DNA of 64,000 nt from CAZCGA01 sp964498075 (GTDB lineage Bacteria; Desulfobacterota; Binatia; HRBIN30), in the NCBI GenBank assembly GCA_964498075.1, contig CAZCGA010000010.1, positions 1-64,000 on the forward strand. The letters are read 5' to 3'. Position 1 is the stretch's first letter. Every line of letters starts with the position of its first letter. Shown in pieces: positions 16,378 to 25,354 of this stretch. The notes beneath the pieces were generated by a model. It was not told the DNA's origin and did not search any database. It saw only the letters and a list, made by a program, of their open reading frames with translations. A program made the position numbers and the translations under genes.

Positions 16378-17406
16378 TCACCCACCAAACGTCACCAACG
16401 TCTTGACGGCCCGTTTGTCCTCGGCAGCCACGCGGTAGGCCTCGCCCGCAGCAGCCAGCGGAAAGCGGTGCGTCACCACCTGCCGCGCGGAGATGACGCC
16501 GGCGGCGATGTAGCGCAGCGCTGCGCGGGTATCGAGCGGACCGCAGGAATAGCTGGGGACGAGACGAATCTCGCGGAAGTACAGATTGTACGTGTCGAGG
16601 TGCAGGCGGGCCTCCGGCGGCGTGCCCATGAATTGCACGACCGTACCACCCTTAGCGACACAGGCCAGGCCGATCTCCAAGGCCTCGATCGTTGCCGGGC
16701 CGACGATGACGACCTCGGCCCCGTCGCCACCGGTGGCCGTAGCCACTTGCGCGGCCAGGTCGCCGGCAGCCGCATCAATCACCACGTCGGCACCCAGTTG
16801 GCGCGCCCGCTCGCAGCGTCCCCAGACAAGATCCGCACCGATCACGAGGCGCGCGCCTAGGTGCTTGGCCAAGACCACGTGCAGTTGACCCATCACGCCG
16901 AGCCCGATCACCAGGAGCGACGCGTCCGCCACGCGACCCGCACGCGTCAGTGACTTGACCACGCAGGCGGTCGGTTCCACCAACGCTCCATCGTCGTCCC
17001 CGACCGAGTCCGGCAGCATCAACGTGTCGCCGAACAGATTCGTTTCCGGGACCAGGAAGTACTCCGCCATACCTCCGGGAACGATCTGTGATGCGCGCCA
17101 TGTGGGACACTGCACGAACTCCCCGCGGCGGCACGCCCCGCACGCCAGGCACGGCGCGTGATGGTGCACGAAGACGCGGGCGCCCGGCCGCACGTGGGTG
17201 ACCTCGGCCCCGACCTCGACGATCTCCCCGACCGGCTCGTGGCCGAAGACCAAGGGCGCCTTCTTGCGGATGTACCACGGCACGACGTCACCCGAGCAGA
17301 TGCCGCAGGCGCGTGTGCGTACCAGCGCCTCGCGGCGGCCCGGCCGCGGAATCGGTTCGTCTTCGATGCGGACGTCGAGGTAGTCGTACAGGCGGGCGAC
17401 TTTCAT
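16378..17406 (-). CDS. Zinc-dependent medium-chain alcohol dehydrogenase (1)
   Basis: A 342-aa MDR-family dehydrogenase. Catalytic zinc ligands are C34 (ACGICSGD) and H56/E57 in GHEPVG. The structural zinc site is C86, C89, C92 and C100. The Rossmann glycine motif is VIGLGVMGQ. It likely oxidises or reduces an alcohol or polyol with NAD(P). Substrate is not readable. I start at MKVARLYDY (17406), 4 bp after the stop of the upstream dehydrogenase gene; the ORF's earlier ATG would overlap that gene. The pair therefore looks like an operon of two related but clearly different enzymes. Confidence 0.88.
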   Translation of the reverse strand: MKVARLYDYLDVRIEDEPIPRPGRREALVRTRACGICSGDVVPWYIRKKAPLVFGHEPVGEIVEVGAEVTHVRPGARVFVHHHAPCLACGACRRGEFVQCPTWRASQIVPGGMAEYFLVPETNLFGDTLMLPDSVGDDDGALVEPTACVVKSLTRAGRVADASLLVIGLGVMGQLHVVLAKHLGARLVIGADLVWGRCERARQLGADVVIDAAAGDLAAQVATATGGDGAEVVIVGPATIEALEIGLACVAKGGTVVQFMGTPPEARLHLDTYNLYFREIRLVPSYSCGPLDTRAALRYIAAGVISARQVVTHRFPLAAAGEAYRVAAEDKRAVKTLVTFGG

Positions 17407-17410
17407 CGCC

Positions 17411-18436
17411 TCACGGCACCACCGCAAACTTGATCCCGTCGCCGCGCTGGTGGTCGCTGAGCGCTTGCGCCAGGCTCGGCAGCGGGTACACGCCGCTGAT
17501 CAAGGCCTGTCCGCCGAAGCCCTCGCCAACCAACATCTCGTAGGCCCGGCGCACCGCCCGCGGCGTGAAATGGAACGGGCTGATCAGCCGGAGCTGGTCG
17601 TAGTGCAGCCGCTGCGTGTCGCACCGCATCTCCGTTCCCGGAGGGCACCCGCCGAACAGCACCACCTGACCGCCGCGCCGCGCCAGTGTGGGCGCGGCCT
17701 CCCACACGTCGACTTGTCCGGTGCACTCGATCACCACGTCGGCTCCCCGCCCGTGCGTATAGTCCAGCACTTGCTCACGGCAGGCCGCTACCGGCCCGGT
17801 GATGACCGCGTCAGCGCCCAGCTGCCGCGCATACTGTGCGCGTTGCGGCCGGCGCCCGAGGACGATGATCCGTTCCAGCCTCATGGCACGCAGCACCAGC
17901 AGGTGCAGCAAGCTGATGGCGCCGGCCCCGATCAGAACGGCGGTGTCGTCCGGACGCAGGACCACGCTCTCGAGCCCGTGCACCACGCAGGCCAACGGCT
18001 CGAGCAGGGCGGCGACCGGATACGGGAGGGCGGGCGGCTTGCGGTACAAGTTGATATTGACGATGCGCCCCGGCAGCTTGATGTACTCCGCATACGCGCC
18101 GAGCACCATCGTCTCCATCACCGTCTCGCAGAGGTTCTCCTGCTCACGCTCGCAGTAGTAGCACCGGCCGCAGGGCGCCGTCGGCACCGCCATGATCGCA
18201 TCGCCCTCCCGGAAGCCGCGGACGCGGGAGCCGACCGCAGCGATGTCGCCGGAGAACTCGTGACCGAAAGGGGTGGGCATGGGGAACTTGGGATGTCCTC
18301 GCAGGAACGCCTTCACATCGGTGCCGCAGGTCAGCGCGGCCCGCACCTGTACCACCACCTCGTCGGGGCCCGGGAGCGGACGGGGCAGCTCACGGAACGA
18401 GATCTCTCCCGGCCGGACGAGCACGTGCCCCTGCAT
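17411..18436 (-). CDS. Zinc-dependent medium-chain alcohol dehydrogenase (2)
   Basis: A 341-aa MDR enzyme related to sorbitol/threonine dehydrogenases. Catalytic zinc: C37 (TCGTDVKAF) and H59/E60 (GHEFSG). Structural zinc: C89, C92, C95, C103 (CGRCYYCE … LC). Nucleotide-binding loop: LIGAGAISLLHLL. The ATG at 18436 (MQGHVLVRPG) fits the family's start; an ATG 17 codons upstream (18487) is possible. It is followed immediately by the second dehydrogenase gene. holA reads away from it on the other strand, so the ~150 bp between them should hold both promoters; I see no clear boxes. Confidence 0.88.
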   Translation of the reverse strand: MQGHVLVRPGEISFRELPRPLPGPDEVVVQVRAALTCGTDVKAFLRGHPKFPMPTPFGHEFSGDIAAVGSRVRGFREGDAIMAVPTAPCGRCYYCEREQENLCETVMETMVLGAYAEYIKLPGRIVNINLYRKPPALPYPVAALLEPLACVVHGLESVVLRPDDTAVLIGAGAISLLHLLVLRAMRLERIIVLGRRPQRAQYARQLGADAVITGPVAACREQVLDYTHGRGADVVIECTGQVDVWEAAPTLARRGGQVVLFGGCPPGTEMRCDTQRLHYDQLRLISPFHFTPRAVRRAYEMLVGEGFGGQALISGVYPLPSLAQALSDHQRGDGIKFAVVP

Positions 18437-18587
18437 CGACGCGCGGCCTTCCGAGCGCGTCGGTCCGACCGATGCAGTTTCTTGCATGGGGTAGCCGTAT
18501 CTGCGGGTCTATCGGTTGTCAACCGAGCCCGGGCGTACCGTGATGAGCGGTGACTTCTGCCTGCCTGCAAGCTATACAACTCGTGCC

Positions 18588-20009
18588 ATGGCGCAGTCCG
18601 TATCAGTGGCGGCCCGCCACCCGCAGTTAGCTGCGGCGGTTCGCGCAGCGGCCGCCGGGCAGCACAAACCGGTCTATCTGTTGGCCGGCGAATCGTTCGA
18701 AACGCGCGCGGCGGCGCAGGCGTTGCTGGACGTTCTCGTGCCGGCGGAACGGCGCGCCTTCAACCTCGAGACGTACGACGGCCGTACCACACCACTGGCA
18801 GCGGTCATCGACAGCCTGCGCATGCCGGGGTTCTTTCCGGGGATCAAGGCGGTGTGGGTTCGCGAAACCACCCTGTTCCTGTCCGGCGAGAAACGTTCGG
18901 ATCTCACCCACACGGTGCTCGCAGCCTGGAGCGACGGTCGCGAGCAGGAGGCGGCTGAAAAGCTCCTCACGCTGGCCGCACTCGCCGGGTGGTCGCAGGA
19001 GCAGTTTCGTGAGACGCGCCTATCGACACTCGGCAAGACACGCCTGCGCGAGCTGTGCGGCGAGGAGCCGGACCCCGAGCAGGCGGCGCTGCTCGACGCC
19101 GTGCAGGCGGCGTGCGTCGCCCGCGACCTCGGCGTCGGCGCCTATCGCGACGACAGCGCCGTGCTGATCGAGTTTCTCGACGCCGGTGTGGGTGCCGGCG
19201 GCGTGCTGGTGCTGACCGCCTCGGCGGTGGACGCCCGCAAGCGCCTGTACAAACGCTTGAAGGACATCGGGGCAGTGGTCGACGTCAGCGCGGCTCGCGA
19301 ACGTAGCGGGGCCCTCAGCCGCGAGACCGTCGACGACCTGGTGCAGCACGTCGTGCACGAGTTCGGCAAGCGGCTGGAGACGAACGCGCACCAGCTGGTC
19401 GTGCGGCGCGCCGGCACCGATGTGGCCATGCTGGCGATGGAGCTGGAGAAGCTGTGTCTGTATGCCGGTGACCAACCCTCCATCAGTGAGGAAGACGTGC
19501 GCCAGGTGTTTCGCGACATGGGCGAGTCGTGGATCTTCGACTTCACGGCGGCGCTGGCAAGCCGGCAGCTGGCGCCAGCGTTGCCGTTGCTCCGCGGGCT
19601 CTTGGAGCAAGGCGAACCGCCGCTGCGCCTGCTGGCCATGATCGCACGCGAGCTGCGCTTGCTGCTGGTGGCGCGCGAGTGTCTCGATGACAGCCTGCGC
19701 GGCAAGTGGCGGGGGAATCTGCCGTTCAATGTCTTTCAAACCCGCCTGCTGCCGCTGCTCGATGCCGACACGCGTCAAGCGTTTGGGAATGCGCACCCCT
19801 TCGTCGTTTACAAGCGCCTGCAGGACGCCGCACGTATGGACACGCGCGCGCTCCGCGAGGCGTTGGTCCGGTTGTCGGATCTCGATGCACAGCTGAAGTC
19901 TTCGCGTAGCGATCCGGCGTTGTTGCTGGAGGCCTTCGTCATCGCGTGGTGCCGGGGCGCCGGCAAGGAGCGGTCGTCCTCGCGGCCGCTCGAATCCTCG
20001 CACCCGTGA
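18588..20009 (+). CDS. holA: DNA polymerase III delta subunit
   Basis: A 473-aa HolA, somewhat longer than the ~340 aa typical of the family. The N-terminal AAA+-like domain begins VYLLAGESFETRAAAQALL, followed by the delta-typical stretch ADDSLRMPGFFPG-like IDSLRMPGFFPGIKAVWV, a helical lid, and the C-terminal collar region with LLAMIARELRLLL and YKRLQDAARM. The subunit opens the beta clamp in the clamp loader. The extra length lies mainly in an insert at about residues 105-185, rich in Glu/Arg. I start at ATG 18588 (MAQSVSV). An earlier ATG would add a poor leader. Confidence 0.9.
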   Translation: MAQSVSVAARHPQLAAAVRAAAAGQHKPVYLLAGESFETRAAAQALLDVLVPAERRAFNLETYDGRTTPLAAVIDSLRMPGFFPGIKAVWVRETTLFLSGEKRSDLTHTVLAAWSDGREQEAAEKLLTLAALAGWSQEQFRETRLSTLGKTRLRELCGEEPDPEQAALLDAVQAACVARDLGVGAYRDDSAVLIEFLDAGVGAGGVLVLTASAVDARKRLYKRLKDIGAVVDVSAARERSGALSRETVDDLVQHVVHEFGKRLETNAHQLVVRRAGTDVAMLAMELEKLCLYAGDQPSISEEDVRQVFRDMGESWIFDFTAALASRQLAPALPLLRGLLEQGEPPLRLLAMIARELRLLLVARECLDDSLRGKWRGNLPFNVFQTRLLPLLDADTRQAFGNAHPFVVYKRLQDAARMDTRALREALVRLSDLDAQLKSSRSDPALLLEAFVIAWCRGAGKERSSSRPLESSHP

Positions 20010-20020
20010 ACCCTGAGTGA

Positions 20021-20464
20021 TCAGTCGGCGCCGCGGCGAACCACGAACACCGGACACGGTGCGTGTCGGATGATCTTCTCGGCGACGCTGCCCAGCACCA
20101 GATGCTGGATGCCGGTACGCCCGTGCGTCGAGGTGATGATCAAATCGACCCGGCGCCGGGTGGCGATAGCCGTCAACTGCTCGTACGGATCGCCGATCTC
20201 GACCAGCAGCTCGCACTTCGGATAGCCATCGAGCCGCTGGTCGCGCAGCTGCTCCAGCAGCACTCGGCTGCGGGACTTCGCCTCCTCGAACGTGAGGACA
20301 TGGCCGTCCGCCTGATAGAGCTCGCCGCTCGGCACGTGAATGATGTGCGCCAGCACGAGCCACCCGTCGGCGGCCTTGGCGAAGCGCAGGCCGTAGTCGA
20401 TGGCGTGGAATGACTCGTCGGAGAAATCGGTGGGACACAGGATGTTCTTGAACTCGCGCAGCAT
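20021..20464 (-). CDS. Universal stress protein (UspA family)
   Basis: A 147-aa single USP domain: N-terminal strand KNILCPTDFSDES, and the ATP-binding loop G-x2-G-x9-G-S/T as GRTGIQHLVLGSVAE, ending CPVFVVRR. The intact loop predicts the nucleotide-binding type of USP. The ATG at 20464 has a GAAAGGAGC ribosome site. It lies 14 bp after the CoA-transferase gene in the same direction and is probably co-transcribed. It converges with holA, leaving 11 bp between stops. Confidence 0.92.
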   Translation of the reverse strand: MLREFKNILCPTDFSDESFHAIDYGLRFAKAADGWLVLAHIIHVPSGELYQADGHVLTFEEAKSRSRVLLEQLRDQRLDGYPKCELLVEIGDPYEQLTAIATRRRVDLIITSTHGRTGIQHLVLGSVAEKIIRHAPCPVFVVRRGAD

Positions 20465-20477
20465 GCTCGTGCTCCTT

Positions 20478-22937
20478 TCAGGCGACAACGTTGGCAGCGC
20501 GCAGCGCGGCAATCGCCTCCGAGGTCAGGCCGAGCACACGCTGCAAGACCGTATTCGTATGTTCGCCAAGCAACGGACCGGGGGCTCGCACGTCGCCAGG
20601 CGTGTCCGACATCTTGAAGGGCACGCCGTCGAGCTCGACGGCCGCTCCCTCAGGCGTGTCCACGCACGCCCAGTATCGCCGCGCCTGCAAATGCGAGTCG
20701 CGCCGGCAAAGGTCCTCGGCGTTGGCCACGACGCCGGCGACGATCCCGGCACGCTGCAAGGTGGTCATGACGGCCTCGGCGCTGCGGCTGCGGGTCCAGG
20801 ACTCCACGAGTGGTGCGAGCACTGACTCGTTCGCCACGCGAGCGCTGTGGCTGGCGAAGCGCACATCCCGGGTCCAATCCGGGTGCCCCAGTGCGCCGCA
20901 GAACCGCCTCCAGTCGTCGTCGCCGAACACGGCGATCGCGCACCAGCGGTCGCGTGCCGCCGCGTCACCAGACAGGTCTGCGCAACGATACACACCGTGC
21001 GGTGCACCTGGCATTTCCTGTGAACAATTGTCAAGTGCTGCGCACCCTGTCTCCAAAGCCTGACCGAGGAGAACGGCAAGCAGTCGCGGCCCGAGCAAGG
21101 CGGTCACGCTCTCGAACTGCGAGAGGTCGACGCGCTGACCTTCACCGGTACGGCGCCGATGCCACAGTGCCATCAAGACCGCGAGCGCGCCGCTGTAGCC
21201 GCCGGCCATGTCGGAGTATGAGAATCCCCAGCCCGCGGGTTCGCCGCCCGGATGGCACATGAGCAACGTATATCCCGACAAGGCCTGCAAGGTCGGGCCG
21301 TAGCTCACGTAGTCACGCTGCGGACCGGTGTGGCCGAAGCCGGACATGCTGACCGTGATGATGTCCGGCTTGATGCGCCGCAGGTTGTCGTCGTCGAGTC
21401 CCCAGTTGCGCATGACGCGGGCACTGAAGTTGTCGATCACCACGTCGGCGGTTGCGATCAGTTCTTTGGCCAGTGCGATCCCGCGGGGCGTGCTCATGTT
21501 CAGCACGATGCTCTGCTTGCCGCGGTTGAGGTTGCCCGTCAGGCCGCCGCGACGCGATCCGAAATCGAGCCCGTCGCGGCGCTCGATCTTGATCACTTCG
21601 GCCCCATGATCGGCGAGAATCCGTGTCGCCACCGGGCCCGCGACCACCCAGGTGAAGTCGATGACGCGCACGCCGTCCAAGGCTCGCGGACAGGTCCCCT
21701 CCCCTGTTGCCAATTCGGGCAACGGGGGAGGGCTAGGGAGGGGGCCTCTCTTCAGCTCTGCAAACACCACCTCGTTGTGCTCCCCAAGCAGCGGTGGTCG
21801 GCGGCGGATGCGCCACGGTGTCCGGCTGAACACGTACGGTGCGCCGGGATAGGTGAGCGTCGCGCCCAACTCCTCGTGAACGACTGGAACGAAGAAGCCG
21901 CGGTCGACGAGCTGCGGATTCTGTTGAAGCGTTTCGGGGGCGAGCACCGCAGCGTACGGAATGCGCCGCAGCTGCGCGCCGTCGACCAGATCGGCGACGG
22001 TGTAATCCTTGGCCCACGCGTCGAGGACGTCGAAGAGATGGACGCAGTGATCGCGTCGGTGGTTGAAATCTTCCCACGCCGCCTCGCCGAGATCCTGTGC
22101 TTTGCCGTCGGCCTTTACCCACTCGATCAACGAGGTCCAGTCACCGAGCGTGCAGTGCATGACGTAGCCGTCCCTGCACCGGCCGACGCGGAAGTAGCGC
22201 GTCCAGTGCAAGCTGCCGTGGCGCTCGGCGATCGTATGGTCCTGATGGAAGAAACTGCTCGCGTGCTCGACGCAGACGGCGACACATTCCTGAATGCTGA
22301 CGTCGATCCACTGGCCGCGCTCGGTCTGCTCGCGTGCCAGCAGCGCCAGCAGGGCGCCGATGGCGGCGTAGCTCGAGGCGCTGTGGTAGGCCTGCAACCC
22401 GAGCCCCTGCAGGGGCGGTTCGTTGGGGAAGCCGTTGACGTAGACCATTCCGCCGAGCGCCTGGCAGATCAAATCCGAGCCGCGGTAGTCACGGTGCGGC
22501 CCGTTCTGGCCGAACGGCGTGATCGAAACGACGCTCAGTACAGGGTTCCGCGCCGCCAGCGCGGCGTATCCCAAGCCGAGCTCGTCCATACGGCCGGGCG
22601 GCGCGGTCTCGATCACGATGTCGGCGCCTTCAGTCAACTGGAGGAAGCGCTCGCGATCGTGGAGGGCTTCGAGGTCGAGCGTCACGCTGCGCTTGCTCGT
22701 GTTGTAGTGCGAGAAGAAGAGCGACCGGTTCACCTCGTTGGCATCACGGGCGTCGGTGGCGCGGGCGTCCCCGCCCGCGAAGAACGGCCCGATGCGTCGC
22801 ATCGCGGCGCCGCCGGGCGGCTCGACGTTGACGACGTCGGCGCCCATGTCCGCGAGCAGCTTGCCGCAGTACGCACCGGACTGATCCGCCAGATCGAGCA
22901 CGCGCACGCCATCGAGTGCGCCGGGACGTTTGGCCAT
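20478..22937 (-). CDS. Tandem family III CoA-transferase (CaiB/BaiF fusion)
   Basis: An 819-aa protein made of two complete CaiB/BaiF (family III) CoA-transferase domains, ~1-400 and ~430-819. Each begins with the family hallmark: ALDGVRVLDLADQSGAYC and ALDGVRVIDFTWVVAGPVA. Domain 1 keeps the catalytic aspartate (D155 in YRGSDLICQALGG). Domain 2 has glycine at the equivalent place (SYGPTLQALSG) and so may be non-catalytic. The enzyme probably moves CoA between carboxylic acids, as in anaerobic aromatic or fatty-acid degradation. The linker between the domains is encoded by a palindromic repeat. The start used is MAKRPGALDG (22937). usp follows. Confidence 0.9.
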   Translation of the reverse strand: MAKRPGALDGVRVLDLADQSGAYCGKLLADMGADVVNVEPPGGAAMRRIGPFFAGGDARATDARDANEVNRSLFFSHYNTSKRSVTLDLEALHDRERFLQLTEGADIVIETAPPGRMDELGLGYAALAARNPVLSVVSITPFGQNGPHRDYRGSDLICQALGGMVYVNGFPNEPPLQGLGLQAYHSASSYAAIGALLALLAREQTERGQWIDVSIQECVAVCVEHASSFFHQDHTIAERHGSLHWTRYFRVGRCRDGYVMHCTLGDWTSLIEWVKADGKAQDLGEAAWEDFNHRRDHCVHLFDVLDAWAKDYTVADLVDGAQLRRIPYAAVLAPETLQQNPQLVDRGFFVPVVHEELGATLTYPGAPYVFSRTPWRIRRRPPLLGEHNEVVFAELKRGPLPSPPPLPELATGEGTCPRALDGVRVIDFTWVVAGPVATRILADHGAEVIKIERRDGLDFGSRRGGLTGNLNRGKQSIVLNMSTPRGIALAKELIATADVVIDNFSARVMRNWGLDDDNLRRIKPDIITVSMSGFGHTGPQRDYVSYGPTLQALSGYTLLMCHPGGEPAGWGFSYSDMAGGYSGALAVLMALWHRRRTGEGQRVDLSQFESVTALLGPRLLAVLLGQALETGCAALDNCSQEMPGAPHGVYRCADLSGDAAARDRWCAIAVFGDDDWRRFCGALGHPDWTRDVRFASHSARVANESVLAPLVESWTRSRSAEAVMTTLQRAGIVAGVVANAEDLCRRDSHLQARRYWACVDTPEGAAVELDGVPFKMSDTPGDVRAPGPLLGEHTNTVLQRVLGLTSEAIAALRAANVVA
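21692..21751. repeat. Palindromic GC-rich repeat inside coding sequence
   Basis: GTCCCCTCCCCTGTTGCC, a 5-nt spacer, then GGGCAACGGGGGAGGG form an imperfect hairpin, continued by CTAGGGAGGGGG. This looks like the CCCTC…GAGGG intergenic repeats seen in many genomes. It falls exactly between the two CoA-transferase domains and is translated in frame as a Pro/Gly-rich linker. Confidence 0.7.
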
Positions 22938-23024
22938 GCGCCGCCCGATAGAAGAGCGCTCGCGTGAAGTCAACGCGCCACGCTTCTGGCGCGTTCGCGC
23001 CGTATGCTACAGACAGAGACCGCG

Positions 23025-23402
23025 ATGCGCTGCCCGAAATGCCAGGCTGAGAACCTCCCCGACGCCGCGTTCTGCGAGCTGTGTGGCAGCACACTCGAGC
23101 TCGCGTGCAGCGCGTGTGGAGCAGGCAACCGCCCGCCCGCCAAGTTCTGCCGCAAGTGCAGCGCGCCGCTCACCGGCGCCCCCGCAGCCCGGCCTTCCGG
23201 TTCGCCGGCTGCGTACACCCCACGCCACCTCGCCGAAAAGATCCTCACCTCGCGCAGCGCCCTCGAAGGCGAGCGCAAGCAGGTCACGGTGCTGTTCGTC
23301 GACGTGCAGGGGTCGATGGATCTCGCCGATCAGGTCGACCCGGAAGAGTGGCACCGGATCATGGATCGCTTCTTCGCCATCCTGGCGCGCGAGCTCGGAT
23401 GA
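23025..23402 (+). pseudogene. Truncated zinc-ribbon class III nucleotidyl cyclase
   Basis: Starts like the large zinc-ribbon/adenylate cyclase/AAA-ATPase proteins: two CxxC pairs per ribbon (RCPKCQAEN, CELCG, CSACGAG, CRKCSAPL). A linker follows, and then the first ~50 residues of a class III cyclase domain (ERKQVTVLFVDVQGSMDLAD, then WHRIMDRFFAILA). It stops after RELG at 23402. The second metal aspartate, the rest of the cyclase domain and the ATPase/TPR part (usually around 1000 aa in total) are absent, and the following sequence is unrelated. It is a truncated remnant; a short stable zinc-ribbon protein is possible but less likely. Confidence 0.7.
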
Positions 23403-23474
23403 CTGCCAGAGGCGGAAGCCTGCGGTGACGGAGTCGCGAGTTCAATGGCAACGACATCATGATGATCGTTGGGG

Positions 23475-24431
23475 TTACCAGGGCAGATTGTCGAGATCGA
23501 CGTTCCCGCCGCTCAGCACAATGCCCACGCGCGCGACGTTGGTGATCGCTCTGAGCTCGTCCGACAGCACGGCGGCGACGGCTACGGCCGCACTGGGCTC
23601 GATGAGGAGTTTGGCGCGTTCCCACATGAGACGCATCGCTGCCACGATCTCGGCGTCGGTCACGGTGACGACGCGTTCCGCCTGATCGCGGATGATCGGC
23701 CAGGTCAGCTCGCCGAGACTCGTGCGCAGGCCGTCGGCGATGGTGTCCGGGGCGGTCTGCGGGATGAGCGTCCCTGCGGCCTTCGAGCGCGCGGCGTCAT
23801 CAGCCCCACGCGGCTCGGCGGCGAAGATGCGAATCGATGGGTCGAGGCCGTGGGCGGCGATACAGACGCCCGAGATCAGTCCGCCGCCGCCGACCGGGGC
23901 GACGATCGCGTCGAGAGGAGCCGCCTGCCCGAGAAGCTCCAGTGCGGCGGTGCCCTGGCCCGCGATGATGTCGGGATGATCGTACGGATGGATGAACGTC
24001 CCGCCCGTCTCAGCGAGTACCGCAGCGGCGGTGGTTTCGCGCGCCGCCAGCGTCGCGTCGCACTCGATCACGTGTCCGCCGTACGCCGCCACGGCGCGGC
24101 ACTTCACTGGCGAGGCGGTGCGCGGCATGACGATGCGTGCCGGGATGCCGCGCAGCTGCGCCGCCAAGGCCAGCGCCTGGGCGTGATTGCCGGAGCTGTG
24201 CGTGACCACGCCGCGCGCCGCCACCGCGTCGCTGAGTCGCAGCACGGCGTTGCAGGCGCCGCGAAACTTGAAGGCGCCGACCTTCTGCAGGTGCTCGCAC
24301 TTGAAGAAGAGGCGGCGTCCGGCCAATCGGTCCAATGTGGCGCACGTGGTGACCGGTGTGCGGTGTATGACACCGGCGATGCGTTCAGCGGCGGCCCGGA
24401 CAGCCAGAAGGTTGACAGCATAGCGGCCCAT
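23475..24431 (-). CDS. Threonine dehydratase / serine racemase-like PLP enzyme
   Basis: A 318-aa fold-type II PLP enzyme. The PLP lysine is K55 in GAFKFRGA, the substrate loop is SSGNHAQA, and the phosphate-binding glycine loop is VGGGGLISG. Length and motifs fit catabolic threonine dehydratase or serine racemase; there is no C-terminal ACT domain, so it should not be feedback-inhibited by isoleucine. It deaminates Thr/Ser to 2-oxo acids or interconverts Ser isomers. It is divergently transcribed from the alpha/beta hydrolase gene, with 90 bp between. Its end lies 72 bp from the truncated cyclase remnant. Confidence 0.9.
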   Translation of the reverse strand: MGRYAVNLLAVRAAAERIAGVIHRTPVTTCATLDRLAGRRLFFKCEHLQKVGAFKFRGACNAVLRLSDAVAARGVVTHSSGNHAQALALAAQLRGIPARIVMPRTASPVKCRAVAAYGGHVIECDATLAARETTAAAVLAETGGTFIHPYDHPDIIAGQGTAALELLGQAAPLDAIVAPVGGGGLISGVCIAAHGLDPSIRIFAAEPRGADDAARSKAAGTLIPQTAPDTIADGLRTSLGELTWPIIRDQAERVVTVTDAEIVAAMRLMWERAKLLIEPSAAVAVAAVLSDELRAITNVARVGIVLSGGNVDLDNLPW

Positions 24432-24521
24432 GCGTGCACTCTATGCCTCTTCGTGGGCGATGTGTCATCCGGGCCTCTCGCAGCTTGGCGTCTCTGCGGC
24501 AAATCGGATAGGGAAGCCACT

Positions 24522-25340
24522 GTGCCACGCCTCAGGATCGGTGACCTTGCGCTCAACTACGAACAGGAAGGTCAGGGGACCGACCTCGTGCTGATTCATG
24601 GTCTGGGCGCCGACTTGCACATCTGGGATGCGGACGTGGCGGTGTTCGCGCGCCATCACCGGGTCCTCCGGCCGGACGTGCGCGGGTTCGGCGCCTCAGA
24701 CAAGCCGCCGGGACCGTACTCGCCGGCGCTGTTTGCGCGCGACCTCGACGGGCTGTGTGCGGCGTGTGGCATCGTCGATGCGCACGTGTTGGGGATTTCC
24801 ATGGGCGGCGTGATTGCGCAACGCTTCGCGCTCGATTTCCTGCGGCGCGTCCGCTCGCTGGTGTTGGTGAGCACCTCGAGCGAGGTGGGTGCAACGTCCG
24901 TTGCCGCGTGGCAGCGCCTCGCCGACACGATCGAGCGCGATGGCTTCGATGCACGCAGCGCGGATGCGTCGCGCGCATTCTCGCCGGCGTTTGCCGCGAG
25001 TCATCCGGAGGTCGTGGATGATCTCGGACGCCGCAATGCAGCCTGCGATTCGCAGGGTTACGCGGCGGCGGCGCGCGCGGTGAGTGATTACAACTGGACC
25101 GCGGAGTTGCCGCGGCTGAGGGTGCCGACACTGATCCTGCAAGGGCTCGACGACCAGCTGACGCCGCCCGGCGGCTCGGTCAAGATGAGCCGTCAGCTGG
25201 CGCACGCGCGTTTGCTGCTGGTGGAGGCCTGCGGACACAATCTCCCGATCGAGCAGCCGGCGGTGTTTCACTCCAGCGTGCTCGGGTTCACCGCCGGGGT
25301 CGATTTCGCGCGCGGCTGTGCGTCGAGCCCCGGCGATTGA
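24522..25340 (+). CDS. Alpha/beta hydrolase
   Basis: A 272-aa alpha/beta hydrolase starting at GTG 24522 (VPRLRIGDLALNYEQ). Oxyanion HG motif: LIHGLGA. Nucleophile S93 in GISMGG, acid D211 in GLDDQLTP, base H239 in CGHNLP. The order matches esterases and 3-oxoadipate enol-lactonase-like members; the substrate is open. The frame is open far upstream (to 23469), but that part lies antisense to the dehydratase gene and is not family sequence. The stop overlaps or nearly touches the start of the large membrane protein gene, so the two are probably coupled. Confidence 0.87.
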   Translation: MPRLRIGDLALNYEQEGQGTDLVLIHGLGADLHIWDADVAVFARHHRVLRPDVRGFGASDKPPGPYSPALFARDLDGLCAACGIVDAHVLGISMGGVIAQRFALDFLRRVRSLVLVSTSSEVGATSVAAWQRLADTIERDGFDARSADASRAFSPAFAASHPEVVDDLGRRNAACDSQGYAAAARAVSDYNWTAELPRLRVPTLILQGLDDQLTPPGGSVKMSRQLAHARLLLVEACGHNLPIEQPAVFHSSVLGFTAGVDFARGCASSPGD

Positions 25341-25354
25341 CTGTGCCGCGGACC

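Noticed and set aside
21252..22967. 571-codon plus-strand frame opposite the CoA-transferase gene
   Set aside because: His/Arg/Ala-rich shadow; the minus strand encodes two recognised domains.
23469..24521. N-terminal extension of the alpha/beta hydrolase frame
   Set aside because: Antisense to the dehydratase gene; the family start fits the GTG at 24522.
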